A stretch of DNA of 64,000 nucleotides, from positions 124,001 to 188,000 of the forward strand of contig NZ_JODS01000010.1 of the NCBI RefSeq assembly GCF_000718025.1, read 5' to 3'. Within the stretch, counting starts at the first letter, position 1. Every line of letters starts with the position of its first letter. Origin of the DNA: Kitasatospora purpeofusca (GTDB lineage: Bacteria > Actinomycetota > Actinomycetes > Streptomycetales > Streptomycetaceae). Shown here one piece after another: positions 9,223 to 17,694 of this stretch. Made by a program: the position numbers and the translations under genes. Under the pieces are notes generated by a model. That model did not search any database and was not told where the DNA came from. It was given only the letters and a program-made list of their open reading frames with translations.

Positions 9223-9234
9223 AGGTCTGTACCA
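9223..9234 (-). promoter_or_regulatory. dre-like operator 2 of the chitinase
   Basis: On the coding strand TGGTACAGACCT, one base away from the published chitinase repeat TGGTCCAGACCT. It lies 23 bp from the first copy in the same orientation, giving the direct-repeat pair expected in a chitinase promoter. Confidence 0.65.
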
Positions 9235-9426
9235 ATTGGTAATCAATTCCCCAACCCCGCCGGTCCGGCAACCCCCCTCCACCCGTCACCCGAACCCCAC
9301 CAACCCCACCCGCCCCACCACATACCGACCGGATCACCCCTCGGGGGCAACCCCCGTAACCGATCGCCCCCGCACTCGTTCGCACACACGGGGGACGGGC
9401 ACACACGAGCCCGAAGGGGGAGCACC

Positions 9427-10140
9427 ATGCCTGCCGAGTACACCCGTGACCTGCTCGCGGAGAAGGCCGCGGCCGCCGCATCGCTCGACGAGATGCTCGT
9501 CGCGCTGGGCAAGGAGCCGAACAAGGACCGCCGCAAGTACCTGCGGCGCAAGCTGACCGAGTTCGCCGTCGACACCTCGCACTTCCGCCCCGGGGGAAGC
9601 GTCTACACCCGGGACCTCCTGCAGGAGGCGGTCGACGCCTCCCACAGCATCGCCGGGGCCGTACGCCACCTCCAGCTCCGGCAGGCCGGCGGCACCCAGG
9701 CGCACATCGGGCGCCGGATCAAGGCCCTCGGCATCGACATCTCGCACTTCACCGGGCAGGCCCACGGCCGCGGCAAGCACTCGACCAAGCGGCTCTCCCC
9801 CGAGCAGGTCCTGGTCCGGCGGCCGCCGGAGGCCAAGCGGCTGCCCGGCGCCCGCATCCGCGCCGCACTGGCCGAACTCGGCCGACCGGAGCTCTGCGAG
9901 GGGTGCGGCACCGGCCCCGAGTGGCTGGGGCGTCCGATGACCCTGGAGGTCGACCACATCAACGGGGACTGGTCCGACAACCGGCCGGACAACCTCCGCC
10001 TGCTGTGCCCGAACTGCCATGCCGTCACCGACACTTACTGCGGCCGCAACAGGAAGCGCCGGCCGGAGCCCGCACGGTGCGGCACCCAGGGCGGCCCGCG
10101 CCCCGGAATGACGGTGTCCCCGCACCGCACGACCCCCTAG
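9427..10140 (+). CDS. HNH endonuclease-domain protein with duplicated N-terminal module
   Basis: 237-residue protein. The C-terminal HNH/Zn-finger nuclease domain (about residues 157-215) has paired cysteines CEGC and CPNC, the His-Asn core EVDHINGDWSDNRPDNLRLL and a terminal His in NCHAV. The N-terminal 115 residues are two diverged copies of a module beginning YTRDLL and ending D(T/I)SHF, likely helical DNA-binding units. Such proteins are common singletons in streptomycetes; whether they are homing-type, defence or housekeeping nucleases is unknown. Start 9427 follows GGGGAG. The stop is only 12 bp before tRNA-Leu. Confidence 0.85.
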   Translation: MPAEYTRDLLAEKAAAAASLDEMLVALGKEPNKDRRKYLRRKLTEFAVDTSHFRPGGSVYTRDLLQEAVDASHSIAGAVRHLQLRQAGGTQAHIGRRIKALGIDISHFTGQAHGRGKHSTKRLSPEQVLVRRPPEAKRLPGARIRAALAELGRPELCEGCGTGPEWLGRPMTLEVDHINGDWSDNRPDNLRLLCPNCHAVTDTYCGRNRKRRPEPARCGTQGGPRPGMTVSPHRTTP

Positions 10141-10152
10141 ACTGAAGGCCGT

Positions 10153-10236
10153 GCGGCCTTGGCGTAACTGGCAGCCGCGTGGGTTTTAGGTGCCCATGGG
10201 AGAAATCTCGTGAGGGTTCGAGTCCCTCAGGCCGCA
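10153..10236 (+). tRNA. tRNA-Leu (anticodon UAG)
   Basis: Complete class II cloverleaf. Acceptor GCGGCCT pairs with AGGCCGC, D stem GCG/CGC, anticodon stem TGGGT/GCCCA with loop TTTAGGT giving UAG, a long variable arm, T stem GAGGG/CCCTC with loop TTCGAGT, discriminator A. The CCA end is not encoded. It reads CUA and by wobble other CUN codons. Confidence 0.93.
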
Positions 10237-10248
10237 CTGGGCTTCGAA

Positions 10249-10288
10249 ACGAAGGCCCGCCCGGAGTGATCTCCGGGCGGGCCTTCGT
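10249..10288. terminator. strong bidirectional terminator between tRNA-Leu and rdgB
   Basis: Perfect 18-bp stem (10249-10266 with 10271-10288) and a 4-nt TGAT loop, placed between the tRNA and the convergent rdgB. Confidence 0.85.
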
Positions 10289-10306
10289 CGTTCGCGGGGT
10301 TCCGGA

Positions 10307-10912
10307 TCAGCCGATCAGGTCCTTCACGACCGGGGCGAGGGCGCGGAAGGCCTGGCCGCGGTGGCTGATGGCGTTCTTCTCGGCGGGGGTGAGTTCGGCG
10401 CAGGTGCGGGTCTCACCGAGGGGCTGGAGGATCGGGTCGTAGCCGAAGCCGCCGTCGCCCGCCGGGGTGGTGCGCAGGGTGCCGAGCAGGCGGCCCTCGA
10501 CGACGCGCTCGGTGCCGTCCGGCAGGGCGAGGGCGGCGGCGCAGAAGAAGTGGGCGCCGCGGTGCTCGGGGGCGATGTCGGAGAGCTGGGCGAGCAGCAG
10601 GTCGAGGTTGGCGCGGTCGTCGCCGTGCTTGCCGGACCAGCGGGCGGAGAGGATGCCGGGGGCGCCGCCCAGGACGTCGACGCAGAGGCCGGAGTCGTCG
10701 GCGACGGCGGGCAGTCCGGTGGCGCGGGCCAGGGCGTGTGCCTTGAGCAGGGCGTTCTCGGCGAAGGTGATGCCGGTCTCGGGGACGTCGGGGATCTCCG
10801 GGTAGGCGTCGGCGCCGACCAGTTCGACGTCCAGGCCGGCGTCGCCGAGGATGTCGCGGAGTTCGGCGACCTTGTGCTGGTTGCGGGTGGCGAGGATGAG
10901 TCGGGTGGTCAT
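10307..10912 (-). CDS. rdgB: XTP/dITP diphosphatase (non-canonical purine NTP pyrophosphatase)
   Basis: 201-residue HAM1/RdgB family enzyme that hydrolyses XTP, dITP and ITP to monophosphates plus pyrophosphate, cleaning the nucleotide pool. Hallmarks seen: N-terminal ILATRNQHKVAEL, TFAENALLKA, the ADDSGLCVD motif, SARWSG, GGFGYDPI and SHRGQAFRAL at the C-terminus. Length is normal. It lies downstream of rph in the same direction, a common actinobacterial pairing, here with a small secreted-protein gene between them. Confidence 0.95.
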   Translation of the reverse strand: MTTRLILATRNQHKVAELRDILGDAGLDVELVGADAYPEIPDVPETGITFAENALLKAHALARATGLPAVADDSGLCVDVLGGAPGILSARWSGKHGDDRANLDLLLAQLSDIAPEHRGAHFFCAAALALPDGTERVVEGRLLGTLRTTPAGDGGFGYDPILQPLGETRTCAELTPAEKNAISHRGQAFRALAPVVKDLIG

Positions 10913-11009
10913 GGATCCACCCTAAACGGACAGGGCCCGTGAGTCCTCGTCAGTCGGCGCGGAGCCGGTCAGCGCGGAGCCGCTCAGCGCGGAGCCGGTC
11001 GGCGCGGAG

Positions 11010-11399
11010 TCAGCCGGTGCAGACCTTGGTGAGGTTGGAGGCGGCGTTGCCGAGCGGCTTGAAGTCCGGGACCTGCTTGTTGTTGACGGCCTGCTGGACC
11101 TTGTCGACCTGGGTGTTGAGGTCGTTGATGGCCTGGACGACGTCGGTGTCCTTGGAGTTCTTGCCGAGCTGGTCGAGGTCGTTCTTGAGCTTCTGCAGTG
11201 CCTGCCCGGCGGCGGCCGAGTCGTTGCTCGCGTTGCTGTAGGCGTTGCTGACCTCGTTGATGTCCCCGGTGATCTTGACGGCGGTGTTGCCGCAGTCGAG
11301 TGCCTTCTGGGCCGCGGAGCAACTGACCGCGCTGAGGGGGAGGATGGCGATCAGGCCGGCCACGGCGAGCATGGTGGGGCGGGCAATGCTCTGGGGCAT
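11010..11399 (-). CDS. small secreted coiled-coil protein, possible lipoprotein
   Basis: 129-residue product with a signal sequence (about residues 8-27) ending SAVSCSA; the Cys could be a lipidation site but the -3 residue is Ala, so the lipobox is weak. The mature part is helical and polar (TGDINEVSNAYSNASNDS, LQKLKNDLDQLGKN), with two further cysteines near each end that could pair. ATG at 11399 follows AGGAGG by 5 bases, a strong start. Family not recognised; it sits between rph and rdgB on the same strand. Confidence 0.75.
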   Translation of the reverse strand: MPQSIARPTMLAVAGLIAILPLSAVSCSAAQKALDCGNTAVKITGDINEVSNAYSNASNDSAAAGQALQKLKNDLDQLGKNSKDTDVVQAINDLNTQVDKVQQAVNNKQVPDFKPLGNAASNLTKVCTG

Positions 11400-11581
11400 C
11401 CGGTCCTCCTGGGTGCGCGGGTCTCCGGAAGGGAAGGACGCGCGCTGAGGGGTGCGCGGTTCCCGGAACGGGGTGCTGCGGGAACCGTACGGGCTCCGGA
11501 CCCGGCGTGTACAGCGGCCTGGTCCGGAGCCCGGGGTATTTCGCGGAACCGAAACGGAACCGGTATACGGGCGTGCCGGCG

Positions 11582-12316
<735 letters not shown>

Positions 12317-12360
12317 AGGCACCGAGCGTAGTCGGTCGTCGGGGGCGCCCCGGCGTGCCG

Positions 12361-12391
12361 CGGCCCGCCGACCGGAGGGGTCGGCGGGCCG
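12361..12391 (-). terminator. terminator downstream of nagF
   Basis: 13-bp GC-rich inverted repeat (12361-12373 and 12379-12391) with a 5-nt loop between nagF and rph. Confidence 0.6.
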
Positions 12392-12460
12392 GGGTGGCGG
12401 GCGCGGAGGCCGGGACCGGGGTGGCGCGGGCGCCGGGTGGAGCGAGCCGGTGGGCTCAGC

Positions 12461-12694
12461 TCACATCATGTCCTCGATGTCGGCGGCGATCGGGTCGGCG
12501 TCGGTGCCGATGACGACCTGGATCGCGGTGCCCATCTTGACGACGCCGTGGGCGCCGGCGGCCTTCAGCGCGGCCTCGTCGACGAGGGAGGCGTCCTTGA
12601 CCTCGGTGCGAAGGCGGGTGATGCAGCCCTCGACCTCTTCGATGTTGTCGATGCCGCCGAGACCGGCGACGATCTTCTCAGCCTTGCTGGCCAT
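12461..12694 (-). CDS. nagF: GlcNAc PTS EIIB component
   Basis: 77-residue stand-alone EIIB of the glucose/N-acetylglucosamine PTS family. The phosphorylated cysteine is in EGCITRLR (Cys24), with the usual GGIDNIEEVE lead-in. It passes phosphate from EIIA-Crr to sugar entering through EIIC. Start ATG at 12694 with GGGAG upstream. It is divergent from nagE1 with a dre operator in the shared 380-bp region, the arrangement known for S. coelicolor nagF-nagE1-nagE2. The name is assigned by that synteny. Confidence 0.92.
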   Translation of the reverse strand: MASKAEKIVAGLGGIDNIEEVEGCITRLRTEVKDASLVDEAALKAAGAHGVVKMGTAIQVVIGTDADPIAADIEDMM

Positions 12695-12953
12695 TGCTTT
12701 CTCCCTCTGTCTCGGCTCGTCGGCTGCTCTGCCGGGTGCCGTCCTGCGCGGTGACCTCGGTCGCGGATGACGCGTGGTCAGTGGTCGGTCGTGCCGTGGC
12801 GTGCTGTCGGAGCAGCGCGACCAGCATGACGCGATCCGGACCGATATGTCACGTTAGTCCACTTTTGGCCCACTCCAACGCGCATACCCCTGGTCGGCAC
12901 CCGAGGATGACGAGCAGCGGGGCCGGTCTCCCGGTGCGCGGACTGCGTCCCAA

Positions 12954-12969
12954 AGTGGTCTACACCAAT
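12954..12969. promoter_or_regulatory. dre (DasR) operator in the nagF-nagE1 divergent promoter
   Basis: AGTGGTCTACACCAAT contains TGGTCTACACCA, matching the DasR consensus at 11 of 12 core positions. It lies between the divergently transcribed EIIB and EIIC genes and could control both. The rest of 12695-13074 holds no gene. Just downstream TACAC and GTGTA form an imperfect repeat around an AT-rich patch likely to be promoter. Confidence 0.85.
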
Positions 12970-13074
12970 ATATGTGTACTCCGATGAACGCAGGAAGGGC
13001 CCCGGGTGTTCCCGGTCCCCGCCCGAGGTCCCGCCGGGGACCACCGGACGGCAACCGCACTCGGAGGGCGAAGG

Positions 13075-14364
13075 ATGAGTTCGGCAAGCGCCGCGGCGTC
13101 ACAGAGCACGTGGTGGCACACCTTCTACGGCGGACTCCAGAAGATGGGCCGCTCGCTCCAGCTGCCGGTGGCGGTGCTCCCGGCCGCCGGCATCCTCAAC
13201 CGGCTCGGGCAGCCCGACGTCTTCGGCAAGGACGGCCTGGGCTGGGACAACGTCGCCAAGGTCTTCGCCGCGGCGGGCGGTGCGCTGCTGGACTCCTCGC
13301 TCGGCCTGCCGATGCTGTTCTGCGTCGGCGTCGCGATCGGCATGGCGAAGAAGGCCGACGGCTCGACCGCGCTCGCCGCGGTGGTCGGCTTCCTCGTCTT
13401 CTACCGGGTGCTGCACGCCTTCCCCGAGCACTGCCAGCCGCCGACCGTGCTGGTCAGCGACCAGTGCGTGGACTACACCTCGGCGAAGGCCGCCGCCGCG
13501 ACGTACCAGAACCCCGGGGTGCTGGGCGGCATCCTGATCGGTCTGATGTCGGCCTGGCTCTGGGTGCGCTTCCACCGCACCCGGCTGGTCGACTGGCTGG
13601 GCTTCTTCAACGGCCGCCGCCTGGTGCCGATGATCACCGCCCTGGTCGGGATGGTCCTGGCCTGCCTGGCGCTGTGGGTCTGGCCGCCGATCGGGCGGGG
13701 CCTGAACGACTTCAGCCAGACCCTGGCCGACCTGGGGTCGGTCGGCGCGGGCATCTTCGGCGTGGCCAACCGGGCCCTGCTGCTGATCGGCATGCATCAG
13801 CTGCTGAACACCTTCGTCTGGTTCCAGTTCGGCGAGTTCACCAAGCCGGACGGCACGGTCGTGCACGGCGACATCCCGCGCTTCCTGGGCGGGGACCCGA
13901 CGGCCGGGCAGTTCCAGTCCGGCTTCTTCCCGATCATGATGTTCGCGCTGCCGGCGTGCGCGCTGGCCATCGCGCACGCGGCCAAGCCGCACCGGCGCAA
14001 GGAGATCTACGGCCTGATGGTCTCGCTGGGCCTGACCTCCTTCGTGACCGGTGTCACCGAGCCGATCGAGTACTCCTTCGCCTACATCGCCCCGGCGCTG
14101 TACGCGGTGCACGCCCTGCTGACCGGCGCCTCGATGGCGATCACCTGGGCGCTGGGGGTGCACGACGGCTTCAGCTTCTCGGCCGGCCTGATCGACTACG
14201 CGATCAACTGGAGCCTGGCCACCAAGCCCTGGCTGATCATCGTCATCGGCCTCTGCTTCGCCGCCGTGTACTACGCGCTCTTCCGCTTCATCATCGTGAA
14301 ATTCGACCTGAAAACCCCGGGGCGGGAGGACGAGAGCGAGGTCGAGGACGTGACCAAGGCATAA
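13075..14364 (+). CDS. nagE1: PTS EIIC permease for GlcNAc-type sugars
   Basis: 429-residue integral membrane EIIC of the glucose superfamily, about ten membrane helices, no fused IIA or IIB. Signatures: LPVAVLPAAGILNRLGQ, DGSTALAAVVGF, TYQNPGVLGG, LFSF-equivalent loops and TGVTEPIEYSFAYIAP, the conserved substrate-binding Glu loop. An insert with two extra cysteines (EHCQPPTVLVSDQCVDYTS) sits before TYQNPGV and is absent from the paralogue downstream. Start ATG 13075 follows GGAGGG. It needs nagF as EIIB. Regulated by the dre site 106 bp upstream. Confidence 0.92.
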   Translation: MSSASAAASQSTWWHTFYGGLQKMGRSLQLPVAVLPAAGILNRLGQPDVFGKDGLGWDNVAKVFAAAGGALLDSSLGLPMLFCVGVAIGMAKKADGSTALAAVVGFLVFYRVLHAFPEHCQPPTVLVSDQCVDYTSAKAAAATYQNPGVLGGILIGLMSAWLWVRFHRTRLVDWLGFFNGRRLVPMITALVGMVLACLALWVWPPIGRGLNDFSQTLADLGSVGAGIFGVANRALLLIGMHQLLNTFVWFQFGEFTKPDGTVVHGDIPRFLGGDPTAGQFQSGFFPIMMFALPACALAIAHAAKPHRRKEIYGLMVSLGLTSFVTGVTEPIEYSFAYIAPALYAVHALLTGASMAITWALGVHDGFSFSAGLIDYAINWSLATKPWLIIVIGLCFAAVYYALFRFIIVKFDLKTPGREDESEVEDVTKA

Positions 14365-14390
14365 ACCGAGCGTCACCGCCGCCAATCCGA

Positions 14391-14422
14391 AAAGGCCCCC
14401 GGACCCATGGTCCGAGGGCCTT
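14391..14422 (+). terminator. terminator downstream of nagE1
   Basis: Hairpin pairing AAGGCCC with GGGCCTT and CGGACC with GGTCCG around a CAT loop, one mismatch in the stem, 27 bp after the stop codon. Confidence 0.6.
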
Positions 14423-14520
14423 CGGCATATCCGGCCCGGGCCGATGGTCCCGGTGCGGAACGCCGGACCGTCACCGGTGACGAGCCATCGGTCACCTGCC
14501 GGGGAGTCCCGGGGGCCGTC

Positions 14521-14660
14521 GGCTTTTTGTTGCGCAATTAGCCAAAATACCAATCACGGCGGGTAATCAAGATCGTTGATCCGCAAGTAGGTTTCGATTT
14601 CATAGCGCTTCCCATCAGCACCGCTTTCGAGGGTTCCCCGCCCCCTCCACCCGTGCTACA
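14521..14660. promoter_or_regulatory. AT-rich upstream region of nagE2
   Basis: About 140 bp much richer in A/T than its surroundings, just upstream of the double dre. It holds the inverted repeat ATCAA-N5-TTGAT at 14566-14580. In S. coelicolor nagE2 is also activated by AtrA; an activator site here is an inference. Confidence 0.4.
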
Positions 14661-14661
14661 A

Positions 14662-14695
14662 AACTGGTCTACACCACGTGTGGTGTAGACCAGTT
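14662..14695. promoter_or_regulatory. double dre operator of nagE2 (34-bp inverted repeat)
   Basis: Two DasR cores in opposite orientation, TGGTCTACACCA at 14665-14676 and TGGTGTAGACCA at 14681-14692, form a 34-bp inverted repeat whose 16-bp arms match perfectly around a central GT. Each core differs from consensus at one base. The site ends 63 bp before the nagE2 start. Confidence 0.88.
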
Positions 14696-14758
14696 CGCGG
14701 TTCGGCCCCTGTGCCCTCCCCCCGACCGACCCGCCCTTGCCGTAAGGAATCCACCCCC

Positions 14759-16036
14759 ATGAGTCAGTCTGCGCAGGCACCGGCGCCCGCCACGGCTCCG
14801 GCCGCACCCAGTCCCGCCAAGAAGTTCGGCCAGAACCTGCTCCAGGGCCTGCAGAAGATCGGCCGCAGCCTCCAGCTGCCCATCGCCGTCCTCCCCGCCG
14901 CCGGTCTGCTGATGCGACTGGGCCAGGACGACGTGTTCGGCAAGGACGGCCTCGGCTGGGACAAGGTCGCCGCGGTGTTCGCCGCCGCGGGCAACGGCGT
15001 CTTCGACAACCTGCCGCTGCTCTTCGCGGTCGGCATCGCCATCGGCTTCGCCAAGAAGGCCGACGGCTCGACCGCGCTGGCCACCCTGGTCGGCTTCCTG
15101 GTCTACAAGAACGTGCTCACCGCGTTCCCGATCGCCGAGGGCCACATCGCCGACGGCAAGTGGGTCCCCGCCACCTACCAGAACCCCGGCGTGCTCGGCG
15201 GTATCGTGATCGGTCTGCTCAGCGCCGTGCTGTGGCAGAAGTACCACCGCACCAAGCTGGTCGACTGGCTCGGCTTCTTCAACGGCCGCCGCCTGGTCCC
15301 GATCCTGATGGCCTTCGTCGGCACCGCCGTCGGCGTGTTCTTCGCCCTGACCTGGGGCCCCATCGGCGACGCGATCAAGAGCCTGAACGACACCCTCATC
15401 GGTGCGGGCGCCGTCGGCGCCGGCGCGTTCGGCCTGGTCAACCGCGGTCTGCTGCCGGTCGGCATGCACCAGTTCGTCAACTCCTACGCCTGGTTCCAGA
15501 CCGGTGACTTCACCAAGCCCGACGGCACCGTCGTGCACGGCGACCTGACCCGCTTCTTCGCCGGCGACCCGACCGCCGGACAGTTCATGTCGGGCTTCTT
15601 CCCGATCATGATGTTCGCCCTCCCGGCCGCCGCCTTCGCGATCGCCCACACCGCCAAGCCGCACCGCCGCAAGGCCGTCACCGGCATGATGCTGTCGCTG
15701 GCCCTGACCTCCTTCGTGACCGGTGTCACCGAGCCGATCGAGTTCTCCTTCGTCTTCATCGCCCCGGTGCTGTACGTCATCCACGCGCTGCTCACCGCCG
15801 TCTCGATGGCCGTCACCTGGGCGCTCGGCGTGCACGACGGCTTCACCTTCTCCGGCGGTCTGATCGACTACGCGCTCGCCTGGAGCAAGGCCACCGACCC
15901 GTGGCTGATCATCCCGATCGGCCTGGCGTTCGCCGCGCTGTACTACTTCCTCTTCCGCTTCGCGATCGTGAAGTTCGACCTCAAGACCCCCGGCCGCGAG
16001 GACGAGGACGAGATCGAGGACGTCACCAAGGCCTGA
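14759..16036 (+). CDS. nagE2: PTS EIIC N-acetylglucosamine permease
   Basis: 425-residue EIIC paralogue of the preceding gene with the same fold: LPIAVLPAAGLLMRLGQ, DGSTALATLVGFLVYKNVL, TYQNPGVLGG, TGVTEPIEFSFVFIAP and the acidic C-terminus. It lacks the two-cysteine insert of nagE1. In S. coelicolor the second copy is the main GlcNAc transporter. ATG at 14759 follows AAGGA by 10 bases. Controlled by the double dre and followed by a strong hairpin. Confidence 0.93.
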   Translation: MSQSAQAPAPATAPAAPSPAKKFGQNLLQGLQKIGRSLQLPIAVLPAAGLLMRLGQDDVFGKDGLGWDKVAAVFAAAGNGVFDNLPLLFAVGIAIGFAKKADGSTALATLVGFLVYKNVLTAFPIAEGHIADGKWVPATYQNPGVLGGIVIGLLSAVLWQKYHRTKLVDWLGFFNGRRLVPILMAFVGTAVGVFFALTWGPIGDAIKSLNDTLIGAGAVGAGAFGLVNRGLLPVGMHQFVNSYAWFQTGDFTKPDGTVVHGDLTRFFAGDPTAGQFMSGFFPIMMFALPAAAFAIAHTAKPHRRKAVTGMMLSLALTSFVTGVTEPIEFSFVFIAPVLYVIHALLTAVSMAVTWALGVHDGFTFSGGLIDYALAWSKATDPWLIIPIGLAFAALYYFLFRFAIVKFDLKTPGREDEDEIEDVTKA

Positions 16037-16070
16037 GGCCCGACGCCCGGAACCACCCGCACGCCGCTCA

Positions 16071-16116
16071 CGGCCCCGCCCCGCCACCCGCTCCCCCGGG
16101 TGGCGGGGCGGGGCCG
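16071..16116 (+). terminator. terminator downstream of nagE2
   Basis: Perfect 20-bp GC stem (16071-16090 and 16097-16116) with a 6-nt loop, 35 bp after the nagE2 stop. Confidence 0.85.
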
Positions 16117-16234
16117 TTCCGCATGCCCGGAGCCGGTTCGCCGAAGTCCCCGGCCCGGCTCCCCGCGTGCCCGCACCGGCCGCGCGGGCGTCCGCCGAGC
16201 TGTCCACCGAGGTGGCCACCCGCTGGGACGACGG

Positions 16235-16264
16235 TTGACGAACCGGCGAGGGCGCTGGTCAACT
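16235..16264 (+). promoter_or_regulatory. candidate promoter of the leader peptide
   Basis: TTGACG at 16235-16240 and TCAACT at 16259-16264 are 18 bp apart. The -10 ends six bases before the leader GTG, which fits leaderless transcription. The flanking GTTGAC and GTCAAC are also an inverted repeat and might bind a regulator. Confidence 0.4.
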
Positions 16265-16270
16265 GGGGCG

Positions 16271-16348
16271 GTGAACGCCTCCCACCCGCTGGTGACCCGC
16301 AGCCACATCGACTTCGGTCGCGTGTGGTCCGCGGCGTGTCGCGGCTGA
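16271..16348 (+). CDS. putative cysteine-containing leader peptide
   Basis: 25-residue ORF starting GTG. It carries the HID(F/L)GRV..SAxCR pattern of the actinobacterial leader peptides found before sulfur-metabolism genes: SHIDFGRVWSAACRG, with one Cys third from the end. The ORF ends 239 bp before the monooxygenase start, and a strong hairpin lies between them. Proposed role: translation of the Cys codon senses cysteine supply and sets whether downstream genes are read. Recognition is by pattern and context; the mechanism is inference. No other gene lies in 16117-16587. Confidence 0.7.
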   Translation: MNASHPLVTRSHIDFGRVWSAACRG

Positions 16349-16517
16349 CCCGAGCGCTCCTCCCGCCGCCGCCCGGCTGACGTCCCGCCGCGCCCGGCCG
16401 TTCCTCCCCTCCCCCGCGCCCGCCCGTGCCCCGGGCGCGCGGCCCCGTGCCCGTCCGCACCGCCCGTCCCCGTACCCGCAACCGCCCCGGCCGCGCCACC
16501 GCGTCCGGGCCGCGGGC

Positions 16518-16551
16518 TGCGGCGGTCGCGGGCCGGTCCGCGACCGCCGCA
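16518..16551 (+). promoter_or_regulatory. attenuator-like hairpin before monooxygenase genes
   Basis: Perfect 14-bp stem (16518-16531 and 16538-16551) with loop GCCGGT, ending 36 bp before the monooxygenase ATG and downstream of the leader peptide. It could act as terminator or as part of an alternative fold. Confidence 0.55.
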
Positions 16552-16587
16552 CGCACCGCTTCCGTACGAGGAAAGTCAAGGCCACCC

Positions 16588-17694
16588 ATGCCCCGCCAAC
16601 TGCACCTTTCCGCCGCCCTCGACAGCCCCGGCCGGTTCGACGCCGCCCACTTCACCGACCTCGCCCGGCTCGCCGAACGGGCCACCCTCGACTTCGTCAC
16701 CCTCGACGACTCCTACACCCCCGAGCCCGGCCGGCTCGACGCGCTGGCGACCTTCGCCCGGCTCGCCCCGGTCACCAGCGGCCTCGGACTGGTGCCGACC
16801 GTCACCACCACCCACACCGAGCCCTTCCACACCTCGATCGCGGTCAACACCCTGGACTGGGTCAGCGAGGGCCGGGCCGGCTGGCTGGTCGGGGTCTCCG
16901 ACACCGAGGCCGAGGCCAGGGCCTTCGGCCGCCGGGGCACCGCCCCCGCCGAGGAGCTCTGGGCCGAGGCCGCCGACGCCGCCGACGCCGCCTCCCGGCT
17001 CTGGGACAGCTGGGAGGACGACGCGGAGATCCGCGACGCCGCCACCGGCCGCTTCGTCGACCGCGCCAAGCTGCACCACATCGACTTCGAGGGTCCGTAC
17101 TTCTCGGTCCGGGGGCCGTCCATCACCCCGCGCCCGCCCCAGGGCCGCCCGGTGATCGCGGTCACCGTCGCCGCCGCCGACCTCGCGCCGGACGCCGGAC
17201 CCGGCGGCCGCGCCCGGGTCGCCACCGCCGTCCGGCACGCGGACGTCGTCCTGCTCGACGCCCCCGACCGGGCCACCCGGCTGACCGCCGCCACCGAGCT
17301 GCGGCTGCGCGGCGGCGAGGTGCTGCGGATCCTGGCCCGGATCCCGGTCGCGCTCACCACCGCCGCCGCGACCGCCGACCTGCTCACCGAGGCCACCGAG
17401 GGCGGCGGCGGGGTCGACGGCTTCCACCTGGTGCCCGCCGACCCGGCCCGCGACCTCGCGGTGCTCGCCGACCACGTGGTGCCGGCCCTGCGCGAGCGCG
17501 GCCTGTTCCGCACCGGCTACACCGGCCGCACCCTGCGCGACCGGCTCGGCCTGGCCCGGCCGGCCAGCCGCTACGCGGCCGCCGCCGCCACCCCTGCCAC
17601 TGCCACTGCCGCTGCCACCGACACGTCCGCCGCCGGAACGCCCGCCGCCGGTACGCCCACCCGCTCCGCCGCGACCGCCGAGGTGACCCGATGA
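16588..17694 (+). CDS. LLM-class flavin-dependent monooxygenase
   Basis: 368-residue bacterial-luciferase-like TIM-barrel protein, probably using FMNH2 from a partner reductase. Seen: N-terminal LDFVTLDDSY, PVTSGLGLVPTVTTTHTEPFHT, TLDWVSEGRAGWLVGVS, the VDGFHLVPADPARD segment and a C-terminal RDRLGLARP. An Ala/Thr-rich tail ends it. ATG 16588 is the family-consistent start. Its stop overlaps the next start by 4 bp (ATGA), so both are one operon behind a Cys leader peptide, which points to organosulfur (sulfonate or thioether) use. Substrate unknown. Confidence 0.85.
   Translation: MPRQLHLSAALDSPGRFDAAHFTDLARLAERATLDFVTLDDSYTPEPGRLDALATFARLAPVTSGLGLVPTVTTTHTEPFHTSIAVNTLDWVSEGRAGWLVGVSDTEAEARAFGRRGTAPAEELWAEAADAADAASRLWDSWEDDAEIRDAATGRFVDRAKLHHIDFEGPYFSVRGPSITPRPPQGRPVIAVTVAAADLAPDAGPGGRARVATAVRHADVVLLDAPDRATRLTAATELRLRGGEVLRILARIPVALTTAAATADLLTEATEGGGGVDGFHLVPADPARDLAVLADHVVPALRERGLFRTGYTGRTLRDRLGLARPASRYAAAAATPATATAAATDTSAAGTPAAGTPTRSAATAEVTR

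Noticed and set aside
6566..9556. 996-residue plus-strand open frame opposite the chitinase
   Set aside because: It is the GC-skew shadow of the GH18 gene, with Arg/Gly/Val-biased composition and no domain.
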